From Olsenella sp. Marseille-P4559 (GTDB lineage Bacteria > Actinomycetota > Coriobacteriia > Coriobacteriales > Atopobiaceae): 64,000 bases of DNA. Numbering within the stretch: position 1 is the stretch's first letter; each line of letters starts with the position of its first letter. The stretch lies in assembly GCF_900605015.1 (NCBI RefSeq), contig NZ_LR027573.1, forward strand, positions 142,375-206,374, read 5' to 3'. Position numbers and translations under genes: made by a program. This document shows, in pieces, positions 49,355 through 58,208 of this stretch. The notes below the pieces were generated by a model. That model searched no databases. It saw only the letters and a list, made by a program, of their open reading frames with translations, and was not told the origin of the DNA.

Positions 49355-50296
49355 ATGAGCGAAGAGAGAAGTCCGTCGTCTGCGGGAGAGCGGCATTCCG
49401 CACCATCGCGAGGCTCCGCACGCGCCTCCGCCCTCATCGCGGCGCTTGCCCTCGTCGAGGGGTTCTCCCTGCTCGTTGTGAGCGCCCCCGACCAGCAGGG
49501 GCCTGCTTCCGCCAACACTCCCTTTGCCTTCTTGGGTGTGGTTTCGTTCGCCGCCCTCGTGGGACTTGCCTTGTGGCTCGCCCACGATGCGGCCCGATCG
49601 CGGCGGGCTGCCTTGTCGGCGGAGGAGCGTTCCGAGGAGGCGGGCAGACGCCAGCGCGGGGCGGAGACGCGTGCGCAGATCGCGGGAGAGCTCCACGACA
49701 GCGTGGGTCACGACCTCACGGCCATCATCGCGCTCACCGAAGGCGTCGGCCAGGCGCGGCAGGCCGACGCCGATGTCGTCCGGGTGCTCCGGCGCGTGAA
49801 CGAGCTCGCACGCGCCGGGCTCGAGGACACAAGGCGCGCGGTCGCCAGCCTCGAGGCGGCCGAGATGGGTCGCGAGGCCCCGGGGCTCTCCCCGTCGGAC
49901 GAGCGCTCGTGGGGCCAGATCTCATCGCTGCTCGGCGAGGCGCGCATGGCCGGCAGGGCGGCTCCCTGCTCGGAGCTGGGGGCGCGTCCCGACGACCCGC
50001 GTCAGGCCGAGCTTGCGTACCGCGTGGTGCGGGAGGGCGTCACCAACGCCCTGTGCCATGCCGAACATGCCGGCTGCATCGCCGTCTCTCTCGAGCACGC
50101 CCCGGACGGCTCGTGCCGTGTCGCGGTGCGCGACGACGGCGAGGGCGCCTCCGCCGATACGGGCGGCGGCACGGGGCTGCGCCGCCTGGCGGATCAAGTC
50201 GAGAGCGCTGGCGGGACCATCGGCTGGGGGGCCGACGAGGGAGGATGGTCCCTCGAGGCGGCCCTCCCGCCGTCAGGCCAAGGGGTCGCGCGATGA
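49355..50296 (+). CDS. NarL-type sensor histidine kinase
   Basis: 313 residues. Two membrane segments (about 24-44 and 55-76), HisKA_3 phospho-acceptor ELHDSVGHDLTAIIAL, then an HATPase_c domain with N-box REGVTNALCHA, DDGEGA and GGGTGLRRL. Almost no extracellular sensor, so it probably listens to the transporter. GGAGG precedes the ATG by 6 nt. Its stop overlaps the regulator start. Confidence 0.88.
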   Translation: MSEERSPSSAGERHSAPSRGSARASALIAALALVEGFSLLVVSAPDQQGPASANTPFAFLGVVSFAALVGLALWLAHDAARSRRAALSAEERSEEAGRRQRGAETRAQIAGELHDSVGHDLTAIIALTEGVGQARQADADVVRVLRRVNELARAGLEDTRRAVASLEAAEMGREAPGLSPSDERSWGQISSLLGEARMAGRAAPCSELGARPDDPRQAELAYRVVREGVTNALCHAEHAGCIAVSLEHAPDGSCRVAVRDDGEGASADTGGGTGLRRLADQVESAGGTIGWGADEGGWSLEAALPPSGQGVAR

Positions 50297-50952
50297 TCCG
50301 CGTGATGCTCGTGGACGACCAGAAGGACGTGCGTGACGGGCTTTCCCTCATGCTGTCACACGATCCCTCGGTCAGGGTCGTCGCGTGCTGCGCGAACGGC
50401 GCGGAGGCGCTCGAAGCGCTGCGAGCGCTCGACGCCGCCGCTGGCGCGCTTCCCAACGTGGCGCTCATGGACGTGCGCATGCCCATCATGGACGGCATCG
50501 ACGCCACGCGCCGCATCCACCGCGTCTGGCCGAATGTCGGGGTGCTCATTCTCACGACGTACGATCAGGACGATTACGCGCTCGGCGCCCTCGCGGTCGG
50601 AGCCTCGGGATTCCTGCTCAAGGACGCGCCCGCACGTGCGATCGTCGATGCGGTCCATGCCGTGTGCGCGGGAGACGCGGTACTCACGCCGCGCGTGACC
50701 AAGGAGGTGATCACCCGTGCCATCCCGGAGGCCGCGGGCTCTCGCGGCGCCGACATGTTCTCGCGGCTGCCGCCGCGCGAGCTGGAGGTTGCCTCGCTCG
50801 TCGCCGAGGGCCTCTCCAACGCGGAAATCGCCGCACGCATGTCCATAGAGCCGACGTCGGTCAAGCGCTCCGTCTCCCGCATCATCTCCAAGCTCGGCCT
50901 CGGCAGCCGCGTCCAAGTCGCGGTCGCGTGGTGGCGCTCCGGGCGGCGGTGA
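50293..50952 (+). CDS. NarL/FixJ-family response regulator
   Basis: 219 residues. Receiver with VDDQKDVRDGL, phospho-Asp in VALMDVRMPIMDG, Thr in ILTTYDQ and Lys in FLLKDAP; LuxR-type helix-turn-helix LPPRELEVASLVAEGLSNAEIA. Partner of the kinase at 49355, and likely regulator of the transporter genes in front. Confidence 0.93.
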   Translation: MIRVMLVDDQKDVRDGLSLMLSHDPSVRVVACCANGAEALEALRALDAAAGALPNVALMDVRMPIMDGIDATRRIHRVWPNVGVLILTTYDQDDYALGALAVGASGFLLKDAPARAIVDAVHAVCAGDAVLTPRVTKEVITRAIPEAAGSRGADMFSRLPPRELEVASLVAEGLSNAEIAARMSIEPTSVKRSVSRIISKLGLGSRVQVAVAWWRSGRR

Positions 50953-51084
50953 TTCCGCGGGGCGTGCTCACTTCAGTGCTGGCCGCTGCGCGGAAAGGCG
51001 GAACATGGGACAGGACTGGCCTGCCAATTTCGCGTCAGAATACTCCTTCTCTCAACATGGGCTTTCCTAGGCTGTTCGAAAACC

Positions 51085-52848
51085 TCACGCGTCCTTTTGG
51101 GATTGCAAGCTCCACTGAGCGCTTGCGGACTGCAGCGCATGCATGCGGGCGAACACGCCGCCCTCGCGCGCGAGCAGCTCGCCGGGCGCGCCTTCCTCGA
51201 TGACCGAGCCGTCCGAGAGCACGACGATTTTGTCGGCGTCCTCTACGGTGCGCATGCGATGGGCGACCACAAGCACGGTCTTGCCTGTCAGCAAGCGCGA
51301 GAGGGCACCCTGCACCTTTGTCTCGTTCTCAACGTCTAGGCTGGCCGTCGCCTCGTCGAGCAACACGATGGGCGCGTCCTTCAGCAGCGCACGCGCAATC
51401 GAGATGCGCTGGCGCTCGCCGCCCGAGAGCTTCGCGCCGTTCTCGCCGATGGGTGTGCCGTAGCCGGCAGGCAGCTTGTCCACGAACTCGTCGCAGTTGG
51501 CCGCCGCAGCCGCCGCAAGCACTTCCGCGTCGGTGGCACCGTGCTTGCCGAGACGGATGTTCTCCATAACCGTGTCGTCGAACAGCGTGACGTCCTGGAA
51601 CACCATCGAGTAGTCACCCAGCAGCACCTCGGGGTCGACTGTCGCGATGTTCACGCCGCCCACCTCGATGGCACCTTCTGTGGCATCCCACAGGCGCGCC
51701 GCCAGGCGCGCGCATGTGCTCTTGCCCGAGCCGCTGGGGCCCACGAGTGCGGTCACCTGGCCTTCCTTCGCGGTAAAGCTCACGGCCTTGAGCACCTGCT
51801 CGTTGTCGTAGGCGAAACCCACGTTCTTGAACACGATGTCGTGGCCTGCGGGCTCAAACGTCATCACGCCCTCGGCCGTTGGCGTGTCATAGATTTGCAT
51901 GAGCCTATCGGCAGAAACCTGTGAGAGGAACACCTCCGCAATCAGGGCCAGGCTCTGGTCGAAGGGTGCGTAGACGCGTGTGATGACCAGCAGGAACAGG
52001 AACAGCGTCATGAAGTCGACCTGGCCGGACACGATCAGGTTCGCCCCCACCAGGATGGTCGTGGCAACGCCCAGCCTCATGATCACGCTCGCACCGTTCA
52101 CGAACAGGCCTGTCGCCAGCTCGCCCCTGATCATCGTGCGCTCGTGCGCGTCGATCCTGGCGTTCAGCGCATCAAGGAAGCGCTGCTCCTGGTTTGTGGC
52201 GCGAATCTCGCGGATGTTCTCGAGCGCCTCCTGGATTCCATCGGAGACCTCCAGGGCCGCCGCCTTGGTGCGTTCGGCATTGCGCTCGGCCATCTTCCGG
52301 CTGCCGAACAGTAGCGCGAAGGCCACGGGCACTCCCCACAGGCACGCGATGGCCAGCCGCCAGTCCATCGCGAGTAGCACGACGGCGATGATGGCGGTGG
52401 AGACGTAGCTGCCGTAGAGGTAGCCCAGCACATGGGACCACACGTGCTCCATGCGGTTCACGTCGCCCATGACCGTCTCGGTGAGGTCGGCCAGGTCACG
52501 CCTGCCGAAGAAACTCAAGGGCAGCCTGCGCAGCCGTTCGGCCAACCCGACGCGCATGGCCTTCACCTCCTCGTAGACCAGACCGTACGTCGCCCGGTAC
52601 TGCTGGTAGTGCGTGATGAAGCTAAGAACGAGGAACGCGAGGGTACCGAGGAGGAACAGGGGGATGCCTGGTAGGGGACTCCCGTCTATGAGCGTGTCCA
52701 TGAACCGCATCATGAGCAGGTAGAGGATTCCCATGCCGCCCACGACCACCAAGTTCACAATCACGGTCCACAGCGTCCCCTTCTTCACGGTGGTCACGCC
52801 CTCGTCCGATAGCGCGAACTTGCGCTGGAACCTCTTGTCGAACAGCAT
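51085..52848 (-). CDS. ABC transporter with fused permease and ATPase (subunit 2 of a pair)
   Basis: 587 residues. Six-helix ABC membrane domain (about 30-320) and ATPase with Walker [10 protein letters not shown], signature LSGGERQRI, Walker B IVLLDEATASLD, and VAHRMRTV. Starts 2 bp after the stop of the partner gene, so they form a heterodimer. Such pairs include drug exporters and siderophore transporters of the YbtPQ/IrtAB kind; the iron-box-like operator upstream hints at the latter, but sequence alone does not settle it. Confidence 0.9.
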   Translation of the reverse strand: MLFDKRFQRKFALSDEGVTTVKKGTLWTVIVNLVVVGGMGILYLLMMRFMDTLIDGSPLPGIPLFLLGTLAFLVLSFITHYQQYRATYGLVYEEVKAMRVGLAERLRRLPLSFFGRRDLADLTETVMGDVNRMEHVWSHVLGYLYGSYVSTAIIAVVLLAMDWRLAIACLWGVPVAFALLFGSRKMAERNAERTKAAALEVSDGIQEALENIREIRATNQEQRFLDALNARIDAHERTMIRGELATGLFVNGASVIMRLGVATTILVGANLIVSGQVDFMTLFLFLLVITRVYAPFDQSLALIAEVFLSQVSADRLMQIYDTPTAEGVMTFEPAGHDIVFKNVGFAYDNEQVLKAVSFTAKEGQVTALVGPSGSGKSTCARLAARLWDATEGAIEVGGVNIATVDPEVLLGDYSMVFQDVTLFDDTVMENIRLGKHGATDAEVLAAAAAANCDEFVDKLPAGYGTPIGENGAKLSGGERQRISIARALLKDAPIVLLDEATASLDVENETKVQGALSRLLTGKTVLVVAHRMRTVEDADKIVVLSDGSVIEEGAPGELLAREGGVFARMHALQSASAQWSLQSQKDA

Positions 52849-52850
52849 GT

Positions 52851-54650
52851 TTAAACCTCTCCATCGGTCGAGACCTGCCATTGGACGGCCTTGTTGTAGT
52901 CGGCCCACATGCGAGCGTACAGACCGCCCGCAGCAACCAGCTCATCGTGCGTGCCCTCTTCGGCTACGGAGCCGTCGTCGAGCACGACGATCTTGTCGGC
53001 GCCCACCACCGTGGGCAGCCGATGCGCAATCATGACGACGGTGCGGCCTCGCATCAGCGCGGCGAAGGCCTTCTGTATGAGCACCTCGCTCTCGGGGTCG
53101 GCAAAGGCGGTCGCCTCGTCGAGTACCACGATGGGCGCGTCCTTCAATATGGTGCGGGCCAGGGCGACGCGCTGCTGCTCGCCGCCGGAAAGGTAGGTAC
53201 CTCCCGTTCCAATCTTCGCGTCGATGCCCTGTGGCAGCTTCGCGATGATGCCCTCGCATTGCGCTGCAGCGAGAGCCGCCTCGACCTCTTCGCGCGTGGC
53301 CTCGGGGCGCGCCGCACGGACGTTCTCCAAGATCGACGTCTTGAACAGCCGGTTATCTTGGAACACGAAGGCCACCTGATCCATGAGCACGTGTGGGTCG
53401 ACCTTGCGCACGTCGACGCCGCCCACCTCCACGGTGCCACTGGTCACGTCCCAGAAGCGTGGAATCAGGCTCGCGGCAGTGGTCTTGCCGCCGCCGCTGG
53501 GTCCGACGAGGGCCACGGTCTGTCCCGGCTCAACCGTAAACGAGACGTGGTCGAGGGCTGGCTCTGACGCACCTTCGTAGGTGAAGCTCACATCCTTGAA
53601 TGCGATACCGTTCCCCTGCGGCATGTCGGGGCTTTGCGCAACGTCGAGAACCGGCGCGTCCATCACGGGCCGGATGCGATCGAGCGCCGTGCTGGCGAGC
53701 ATCATGCCACCCGCTGCGAACATGATCTTTGCCAGTGCCGTCGAGATTATGGCGGAGAACACCGCGTAGAAGGCGAAGTTCGTCACAAAGCCCGCAAGGT
53801 CGCCCGAGGCGAGTGCCTTCGGCGCCAGGAGTAGGGCAACGGGCACCAGGAAGGCGAACGCCCCCTCGGTGAAGGTGAGGTTGACCGATTGGGGAATCCG
53901 ACAGATGGAGCCCTGATAGTACCCCGCCTTCGCGCTGTAGTCGTCGATGGCCTCCTTGAAAGCCCTGAAGGAGTTCACCGTCTGCTGGAACACCTTCACC
54001 ACGGGGATGCCACGCACGTATTCCGTGCCCGCCTTGCTCATGCGGTCCTGCGATGCCTGGTATTCCGCTATGAGCTCGGCGTTCTTGCCGCCCATCATGG
54101 AGAACATCGCGGCAACGGAGATGACGGCGGCGAGGAGGCATGCGACGCCCATACGCCAGTCGAACACGAACATGAGCACGAGCATGGCAACGAACATCGT
54201 CACGGTACCCACGATGTCGGCCAGGTTGTGCGCGAGCAGCGTCTCGGTCTCGGCGGAAGCGCCGTCCAGACGGTTGCGTATCAGCCCGCTCGCATTGCTG
54301 TCGAAGTAGCCGAGCGGCGCCTCCATCAGATGTGCCATGCCCTGCTTGCGGATGTTGGAGGCCGTGCGGAACGCCGCCAGGTGCGTGCACATGAGCGCAC
54401 CGAAGTATACGACGATGCCCGCAACCGCGAAGGCGAACGCCACCCAGCCGTACCCGGCGATGGCACCTGCCGAGCCCCAGTCGGGCGCAACGGCCACCAG
54501 ATCGCGTACCACCAGCCAAATGCAGATGTAGGGAACCATCCCTGCGGCCATGGCGATGGCGGAAAGCGTGAGTCCCAAAAAGGTTAGGCCTCGTCGCTCG
54601 CCGGCATAGCCGAGGAGGGCGGACAGGTCCCCTTGTCTCTTCTTTGCCAT
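52851..54650 (-). CDS. ABC transporter with fused permease and ATPase (subunit 1 of a pair)
   Basis: 599 residues. Membrane domain with YFDSNASGLIRNRL coupling region, then ATPase: Walker A GPSGGGKTT, Q-loop FVFQDNRLF, signature YLSGGEQQRVA, Walker B IVVLDEATAFADPES. The D-loop ATAFADPES (not ATSALD) is typical of the YbtP/Q and IrtA/B-like clade. First gene of the pair; a perfect 9-bp inverted repeat lies 13 bp upstream of the ATG. Confidence 0.9.
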   Translation of the reverse strand: MAKKRQGDLSALLGYAGERRGLTFLGLTLSAIAMAAGMVPYICIWLVVRDLVAVAPDWGSAGAIAGYGWVAFAFAVAGIVVYFGALMCTHLAAFRTASNIRKQGMAHLMEAPLGYFDSNASGLIRNRLDGASAETETLLAHNLADIVGTVTMFVAMLVLMFVFDWRMGVACLLAAVISVAAMFSMMGGKNAELIAEYQASQDRMSKAGTEYVRGIPVVKVFQQTVNSFRAFKEAIDDYSAKAGYYQGSICRIPQSVNLTFTEGAFAFLVPVALLLAPKALASGDLAGFVTNFAFYAVFSAIISTALAKIMFAAGGMMLASTALDRIRPVMDAPVLDVAQSPDMPQGNGIAFKDVSFTYEGASEPALDHVSFTVEPGQTVALVGPSGGGKTTAASLIPRFWDVTSGTVEVGGVDVRKVDPHVLMDQVAFVFQDNRLFKTSILENVRAARPEATREEVEAALAAAQCEGIIAKLPQGIDAKIGTGGTYLSGGEQQRVALARTILKDAPIVVLDEATAFADPESEVLIQKAFAALMRGRTVVMIAHRLPTVVGADKIVVLDDGSVAEEGTHDELVAAGGLYARMWADYNKAVQWQVSTDGEV

Positions 54651-54662
54651 AGGAGTCCCTTC

Positions 54663-54686
54663 ATAAGTTAGTTCTATCTAACTTAT
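54663..54686. promoter_or_regulatory. Operator of the ABC pair (perfect inverted repeat)
   Basis: ATAAGTTAG and CTAACTTAT are perfect 9-bp arms around TTCTAT, 13 bp upstream of the transporter start. The TTAG/CTAA character resembles DtxR/IdeR- or MarR-type boxes. Repression by a metal regulator is inference. Confidence 0.65.
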
Positions 54687-54721
54687 ATGATAGAACATCT
54701 TGGAAACAGGCGCAAAAATGG

Positions 54722-54994
54722 TCACGGCGCCAGCATCACCCGAGGCCTCACTTTATACAGCGTCTTGAGATGGTGCTTGGGGTTTGCATGGCAGACTCCA
54801 TCCTTGTCGATGTAGGGGCTCTCAAACGGATGGTCGATGTCCCCCGATTGGGAAGTGGGGTCGTTAAGGAGCCGCTCGATGGGGTCGAGTACACGCTCGC
54901 CCAAAAGAAGGTCGGATGGCGCATCCCTGCCATACGTTTCTGCAAGCTGCCGCACACGGGCTCGGACTTTCTCCCTTACGGAGAGCGGACTCAC
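54722..54994 (-). CDS. Small hypothetical protein or 3' remnant
   Basis: About 90 residues from a GTG with GGTGGGG 5 nt upstream. Codon third positions favour G/C as in neighbouring genes, and the sequence (VREKVRARVRQLAETYGRDA, HPFESPYIDKDGVCHANPKH) is protein-like, but no family is recognised. Divergent from the Nmad3-type gene. It might be the tail of a larger lost gene. Confidence 0.35.
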   Translation of the reverse strand: MSPLSVREKVRARVRQLAETYGRDAPSDLLLGERVLDPIERLLNDPTSQSGDIDHPFESPYIDKDGVCHANPKHHLKTLYKVRPRVMLAP

Positions 54995-55075
54995 GACAGC
55001 CCCACCGGAGACGTCCGCCGAAGCTCCTTGTATGGATGGTTCGATCTGAGTGCTCAACCAGAAGGATGGACGCTG

Positions 55076-56014
55076 ATGAGCAAGTGCAAATCTACGAAAG
55101 ACGCGTACGAAGAAGTCGTCCCCACCTCCGGCAGGAAGGTCATCCTCTCGCGCAAGGGGTTTGACAGCAACGCAGGAGGCGTAGCCAGCCCGATATTCTT
55201 TGAGGACACAAGCGACCTCTCGGGCACGCTTCTCTCGCGCCCCATTCCAGACAGCGATGCCCGAGACTCGTACGCCGAGCTCGAATACGACGGAATGGGG
55301 TATGACCAGATTCTCTCGTCTCTCAAAGCCAAGGGCAAGACGCCCAAGTGCCACGTCGACCCCGATATTCGCGAGGGAGAACGCCGGGAGCGGACTCAAG
55401 GATGGAAACCCGCGTTTGGGCAGACGGGAAAGGCGCAAAAACAGCTTTATAACGCTGGCGTCACGAAGGGAGACCTCTTCCTGTTCTTTGGGTGGTTCAG
55501 GGGCGCTGCACGAACCAGGGACGGAACCCTGCGATACATGAGCAAGGGTCGCGACTTTCGCAGCAGCAACCTCGACGACTGGTATCGCCACTCTGACCTC
55601 CAGGTCGTATGGGGTTACATGGAAATCGGCAGCATCCTCACCGATCCCAGGGAGATACGCCAGTACTACTGGCATCCGCACGCACAGCCTGGCAAACTCG
55701 ACAACAGCAACAACACTCTATACATCCCCACCCAACGGCTGAGCTTTGCCCCCGAACTCCCTGGCTACGGAATCCTTGACTTTTCCAAGGATCGCGTACT
55801 GACAAAGAAGGGCATGACGAGAAGCAGATGGATCCCCCATCCCTTCCTCATGCCAGAGCATGTGGGCGGAAATCGGAAGAACGGCTCCCGCCCCAAGGCA
55901 GGGCAGGGCGCAGGGGATGCGCTTGTATACGGCGGACAGTGGCAAGAGCTCGTCTGCTACGAGTCCGACGGCCTTCTCGAATGGGCTAGATTACTGATCT
56001 GCGGCCAGCAGTAG
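55076..56014 (+). CDS. Nmad3-family putative nucleotide-modification protein
   Basis: 312 residues. KVILSRKGFDSNAGGVASPIF, LLSRPIPD, the central HVDPD, FGQTGKAQKQL, GDLFLFFGWFRG and VVWGYMEIGSIL are the conserved stretches of the Nmad3 family, predicted from context to take part in modified-base pathways of DNA; no biochemical role is proven. The ATG at 55076 is preceded by AGAAGGA. It is alone, with degraded gene fragments on both sides of the opposite strand, which suggests an acquired or defence-type locus. Confidence 0.75.
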   Translation: MSKCKSTKDAYEEVVPTSGRKVILSRKGFDSNAGGVASPIFFEDTSDLSGTLLSRPIPDSDARDSYAELEYDGMGYDQILSSLKAKGKTPKCHVDPDIREGERRERTQGWKPAFGQTGKAQKQLYNAGVTKGDLFLFFGWFRGAARTRDGTLRYMSKGRDFRSSNLDDWYRHSDLQVVWGYMEIGSILTDPREIRQYYWHPHAQPGKLDNSNNTLYIPTQRLSFAPELPGYGILDFSKDRVLTKKGMTRSRWIPHPFLMPEHVGGNRKNGSRPKAGQGAGDALVYGGQWQELVCYESDGLLEWARLLICGQQ

Positions 56015-56263
56015 GAAACGCCATTACGTTGGCAAGCGTCTCCCGGAACACGTCCAAGGGCAGCCTTTCTACCCTCTCCCGGATGGCTTGGGTATCGAGG
56101 CTTCAAGTTCACGGCTCTTCGGCTTGAGCGGGGCCAGAATCCTCCCATAGAGAATAGTGAGCTGACCAGAGACGGTTTTATCGACTACCCAGGCCATCAA
56201 CGGCTCGATGTTCGATGACCCTTGGTCCCGCGCCCCGGCCTGTTGAGACGTCTTCAGACACAT
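55983..56263 (-). pseudogene. Remnant of an unidentified gene
   Basis: On the minus strand MAWVVDKTVSGQLTILYGRI runs to KPKSRELEA, then the frame shifts and continues TQAIRERVERLPLDVFRETL to TAGRRSVI, stop at 55983. One indel near 56090 joins them. Overlaps the last 30 bp of the Nmad3-type gene. Family not recognised. Confidence 0.45.
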
Positions 56264-56335
56264 AACAGCGGCCAGAGCCGCTTTTGTCAGCTGTCGTGTC
56301 GTTGCCCCGTTGTCCCTGCCAGCTCGCCCGATACG
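56264..56335. other. Short unassigned spacer
   Basis: Nothing recognised. It lies between the gene remnant and the ilvE terminator hairpin. Confidence 0.3.
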
Positions 56336-56401
56336 CCGAGGCCCCTGTTCCCGAAGAGAAGTTTCGCGCAGCGCACTTCTCGTAGGGAACAGGGGCCTCG
56401 G
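56336..56401 (-). terminator. Large nested hairpin behind ilvE
   Basis: CCGAGGCCCCTGTTCCC (56336-56352) pairs perfectly over 17 bp with the segment at 56385-56401; inside it GAGAAGT/ACTTCTC forms a second stem. It starts 16 bp after the ilvE stop. No T-run follows. Confidence 0.65.
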
Positions 56402-56417
56402 CTAGCGTAGCGGGTGA

Positions 56418-57455
56418 CTAGCAGATCTTGTGGACCCACCCAAACTGATCCTCGACCTCGCCGGACTGGATGCCGGTGAGCGTCTCGCGGAGTTTCTTCA
56501 TGACGGGGCCGACGTTCTCCATGCCGCTCTTGAAGACGTAGTGGACGTCATCGTTGTCGACCTCACCCACGGGCGAGATGACAGCAGCGGTACCGCACAT
56601 GCCAGCCTCGACAAATTCGTTGTCTAGGATCTCCCGGAACTTGACCGGGCGTTGCTCGACCTTCATGCCAAGCATCTTCTCGGCAACGTCGACCAGAGAG
56701 CGGCGCGTGACGGAGGGCAGGATCGAGTCGGTGAAGGACTGCGGCACGACGAGGGTGCCGTCCTCCTTGACGAAGAGGATGTTTGCCCCGCCGGACTCCT
56801 CGACGTAGGTGCGGGTCTTGGGGTCGAGGAACATGTTGTCGGCATAGCCCTTGCTGTGGGCCTCGACGCTGGGATAGAGGCTCATGGCGTAGTTGAGGCC
56901 GGCCTTGATGTTGCCGGTGCCGTGAGGTGCCGCGCGGTCAAACTTGGAGACCTGCAGCTTGACGGGCTTGACGCCGCCCTTGTAGTACGGACCAACGGGC
57001 GTCACGAGGATGCGGAACTGGTACTCGTCGGCAGGTCTCACGCCAATGACGTCGCCGGTCGCAAACATGAACGGACGGATGTAGAGGGTGGCACCGGAGC
57101 CAAAGGGCGGAACGTAGGCGGCATTCGCCTTGATGACCTCCTCGACGGCCTTCACGAAGCGGTCCTTGGGGAACGGCGGCATGCAGATGCGCTTGGCGGA
57201 GTTGTACATGCGCTCGGCATTCTGGTCCGGGCGGAAGCAGACGATGTCGCCATCCCTCGTGGTATATGCCTTGAGTCCCTCGAAGACCTCCTGGCAGTAG
57301 TGAAGGAGCCCGGCGCACTCGGAGAGCGTGACGGTGTGGTCGGGCGTAAGCGTGCCCTCGTCCCAGACACCGTCCTTGTAGTTCGAGATGTAGCTATAGT
57401 CGGTGTGTGTGTACGTAAACCCGAGGCTACCCCAGTCGATGTCCTTCTTCTCCAT
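56418..57455 (-). CDS. ilvE: Branched-chain amino-acid aminotransferase
   Basis: 345 residues, fold-type IV PLP enzyme that transaminates Leu, Ile and Val. GLLHYCQEVFEGLKAY near residue 50, FRPDQNAERM, PLP-Lys in GTGNIKAGLNYA, FLDPKTRTYVEESGGANILFV, and GTAAVISPVGEV at the C-terminus. The ATG at 57455 has GAGAGGGG upstream. It is followed by a large hairpin and stands separately from the nad operon. Confidence 0.95.
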   Translation of the reverse strand: MEKKDIDWGSLGFTYTHTDYSYISNYKDGVWDEGTLTPDHTVTLSECAGLLHYCQEVFEGLKAYTTRDGDIVCFRPDQNAERMYNSAKRICMPPFPKDRFVKAVEEVIKANAAYVPPFGSGATLYIRPFMFATGDVIGVRPADEYQFRILVTPVGPYYKGGVKPVKLQVSKFDRAAPHGTGNIKAGLNYAMSLYPSVEAHSKGYADNMFLDPKTRTYVEESGGANILFVKEDGTLVVPQSFTDSILPSVTRRSLVDVAEKMLGMKVEQRPVKFREILDNEFVEAGMCGTAAVISPVGEVDNDDVHYVFKSGMENVGPVMKKLRETLTGIQSGEVEDQFGWVHKIC

Positions 57456-57667
57456 TGGCATTCCCCTCTCATCCAGCTCGCACTCAGGCACGAGTGCGTG
57501 TTTAACCAGAGTAGGACGGTAGAACCAGCCGGCCGCAATCGTTGCGTAGCTTGTAACAAAGGAGGCTGGCACCTACACGGTGGAGCGAGGGGTCGCCTCG
57601 TACGCCATGATTCGCAACGCAGGCCGTAGCTTATCGGCATCCACTGCGGTCGGCACGCGTTGCGCCC

Positions 57668-58198
57668 TCACTTCACGGTCTCGTACGGTAGGCGGTCCAC
57701 CAGGAACCCACGCTCCGCAAGCGCCGCGCCAATCTCGTCCAGCGCCTCCTCGGTTGGGGCGCTCACGTGGTGGAAGTGATACCCGGACGTCACGCGCGAG
57801 AGGGGTGTCGACCTGCTTGATGCAATCTCTGCCAGGTAGCGGGCCACGTCTCGACGGCTCGAGACGTTGAGCGACACAGAGATCACCCCGTAAGTGCGGT
57901 GGTTCACCACCACGTCCTCAACGGTGCCTCCCAAGTCGACAATAAGGTTGAGTTCGTCTTCTATCTGCTCCTCCGAATGGCGCACCTTGAAGATGCGCCG
58001 CGGCACGTCGCTCCTGCGCACCACGTAGCCGCGATGTGTGGACTCAACCTCAATGCCACTACGCCTGAGGAGCGCGATATCCTGCACGATGACCTGCCGG
58101 CTTACGCCAAGTTCGCCCGCCAGCTGGCCACCAGAAATTGGCTCCCCGGCGCTGTCGAGGAGCGCGACGATCTTTGCTCTACGATCTTCTCCGCCCAT
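57668..58198 (-). CDS. niaR: NiaR-type niacin-responsive repressor
   Basis: 176 residues. N-terminal winged helix (RAKIVALLDSAGEPISGGQLAGELGVSRQVIVQDIALLRRSG) and a C-terminal 3H domain, named for three conserved His, here VNHRTYGV, GYHFHHVSA. In related bacteria NiaR (YrxA) binds nicotinic acid and represses nad and niacin-uptake genes. It follows nadC by 10 bp and is thus the last gene of the operon it probably controls, through the palindrome at 61301. Confidence 0.9.
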   Translation of the reverse strand: MGGEDRRAKIVALLDSAGEPISGGQLAGELGVSRQVIVQDIALLRRSGIEVESTHRGYVVRRSDVPRRIFKVRHSEEQIEDELNLIVDLGGTVEDVVVNHRTYGVISVSLNVSSRRDVARYLAEIASSRSTPLSRVTSGYHFHHVSAPTEEALDEIGAALAERGFLVDRLPYETVK

Positions 58199-58208
58199 GC
58201 ACCTTAGC

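Noticed and set aside
54995-55681. Minus-strand frame opposite the Nmad3-type gene
   Set aside because: It is antisense to a well-supported gene; only the last 90 codons beyond that gene look protein-like and are listed with low confidence.
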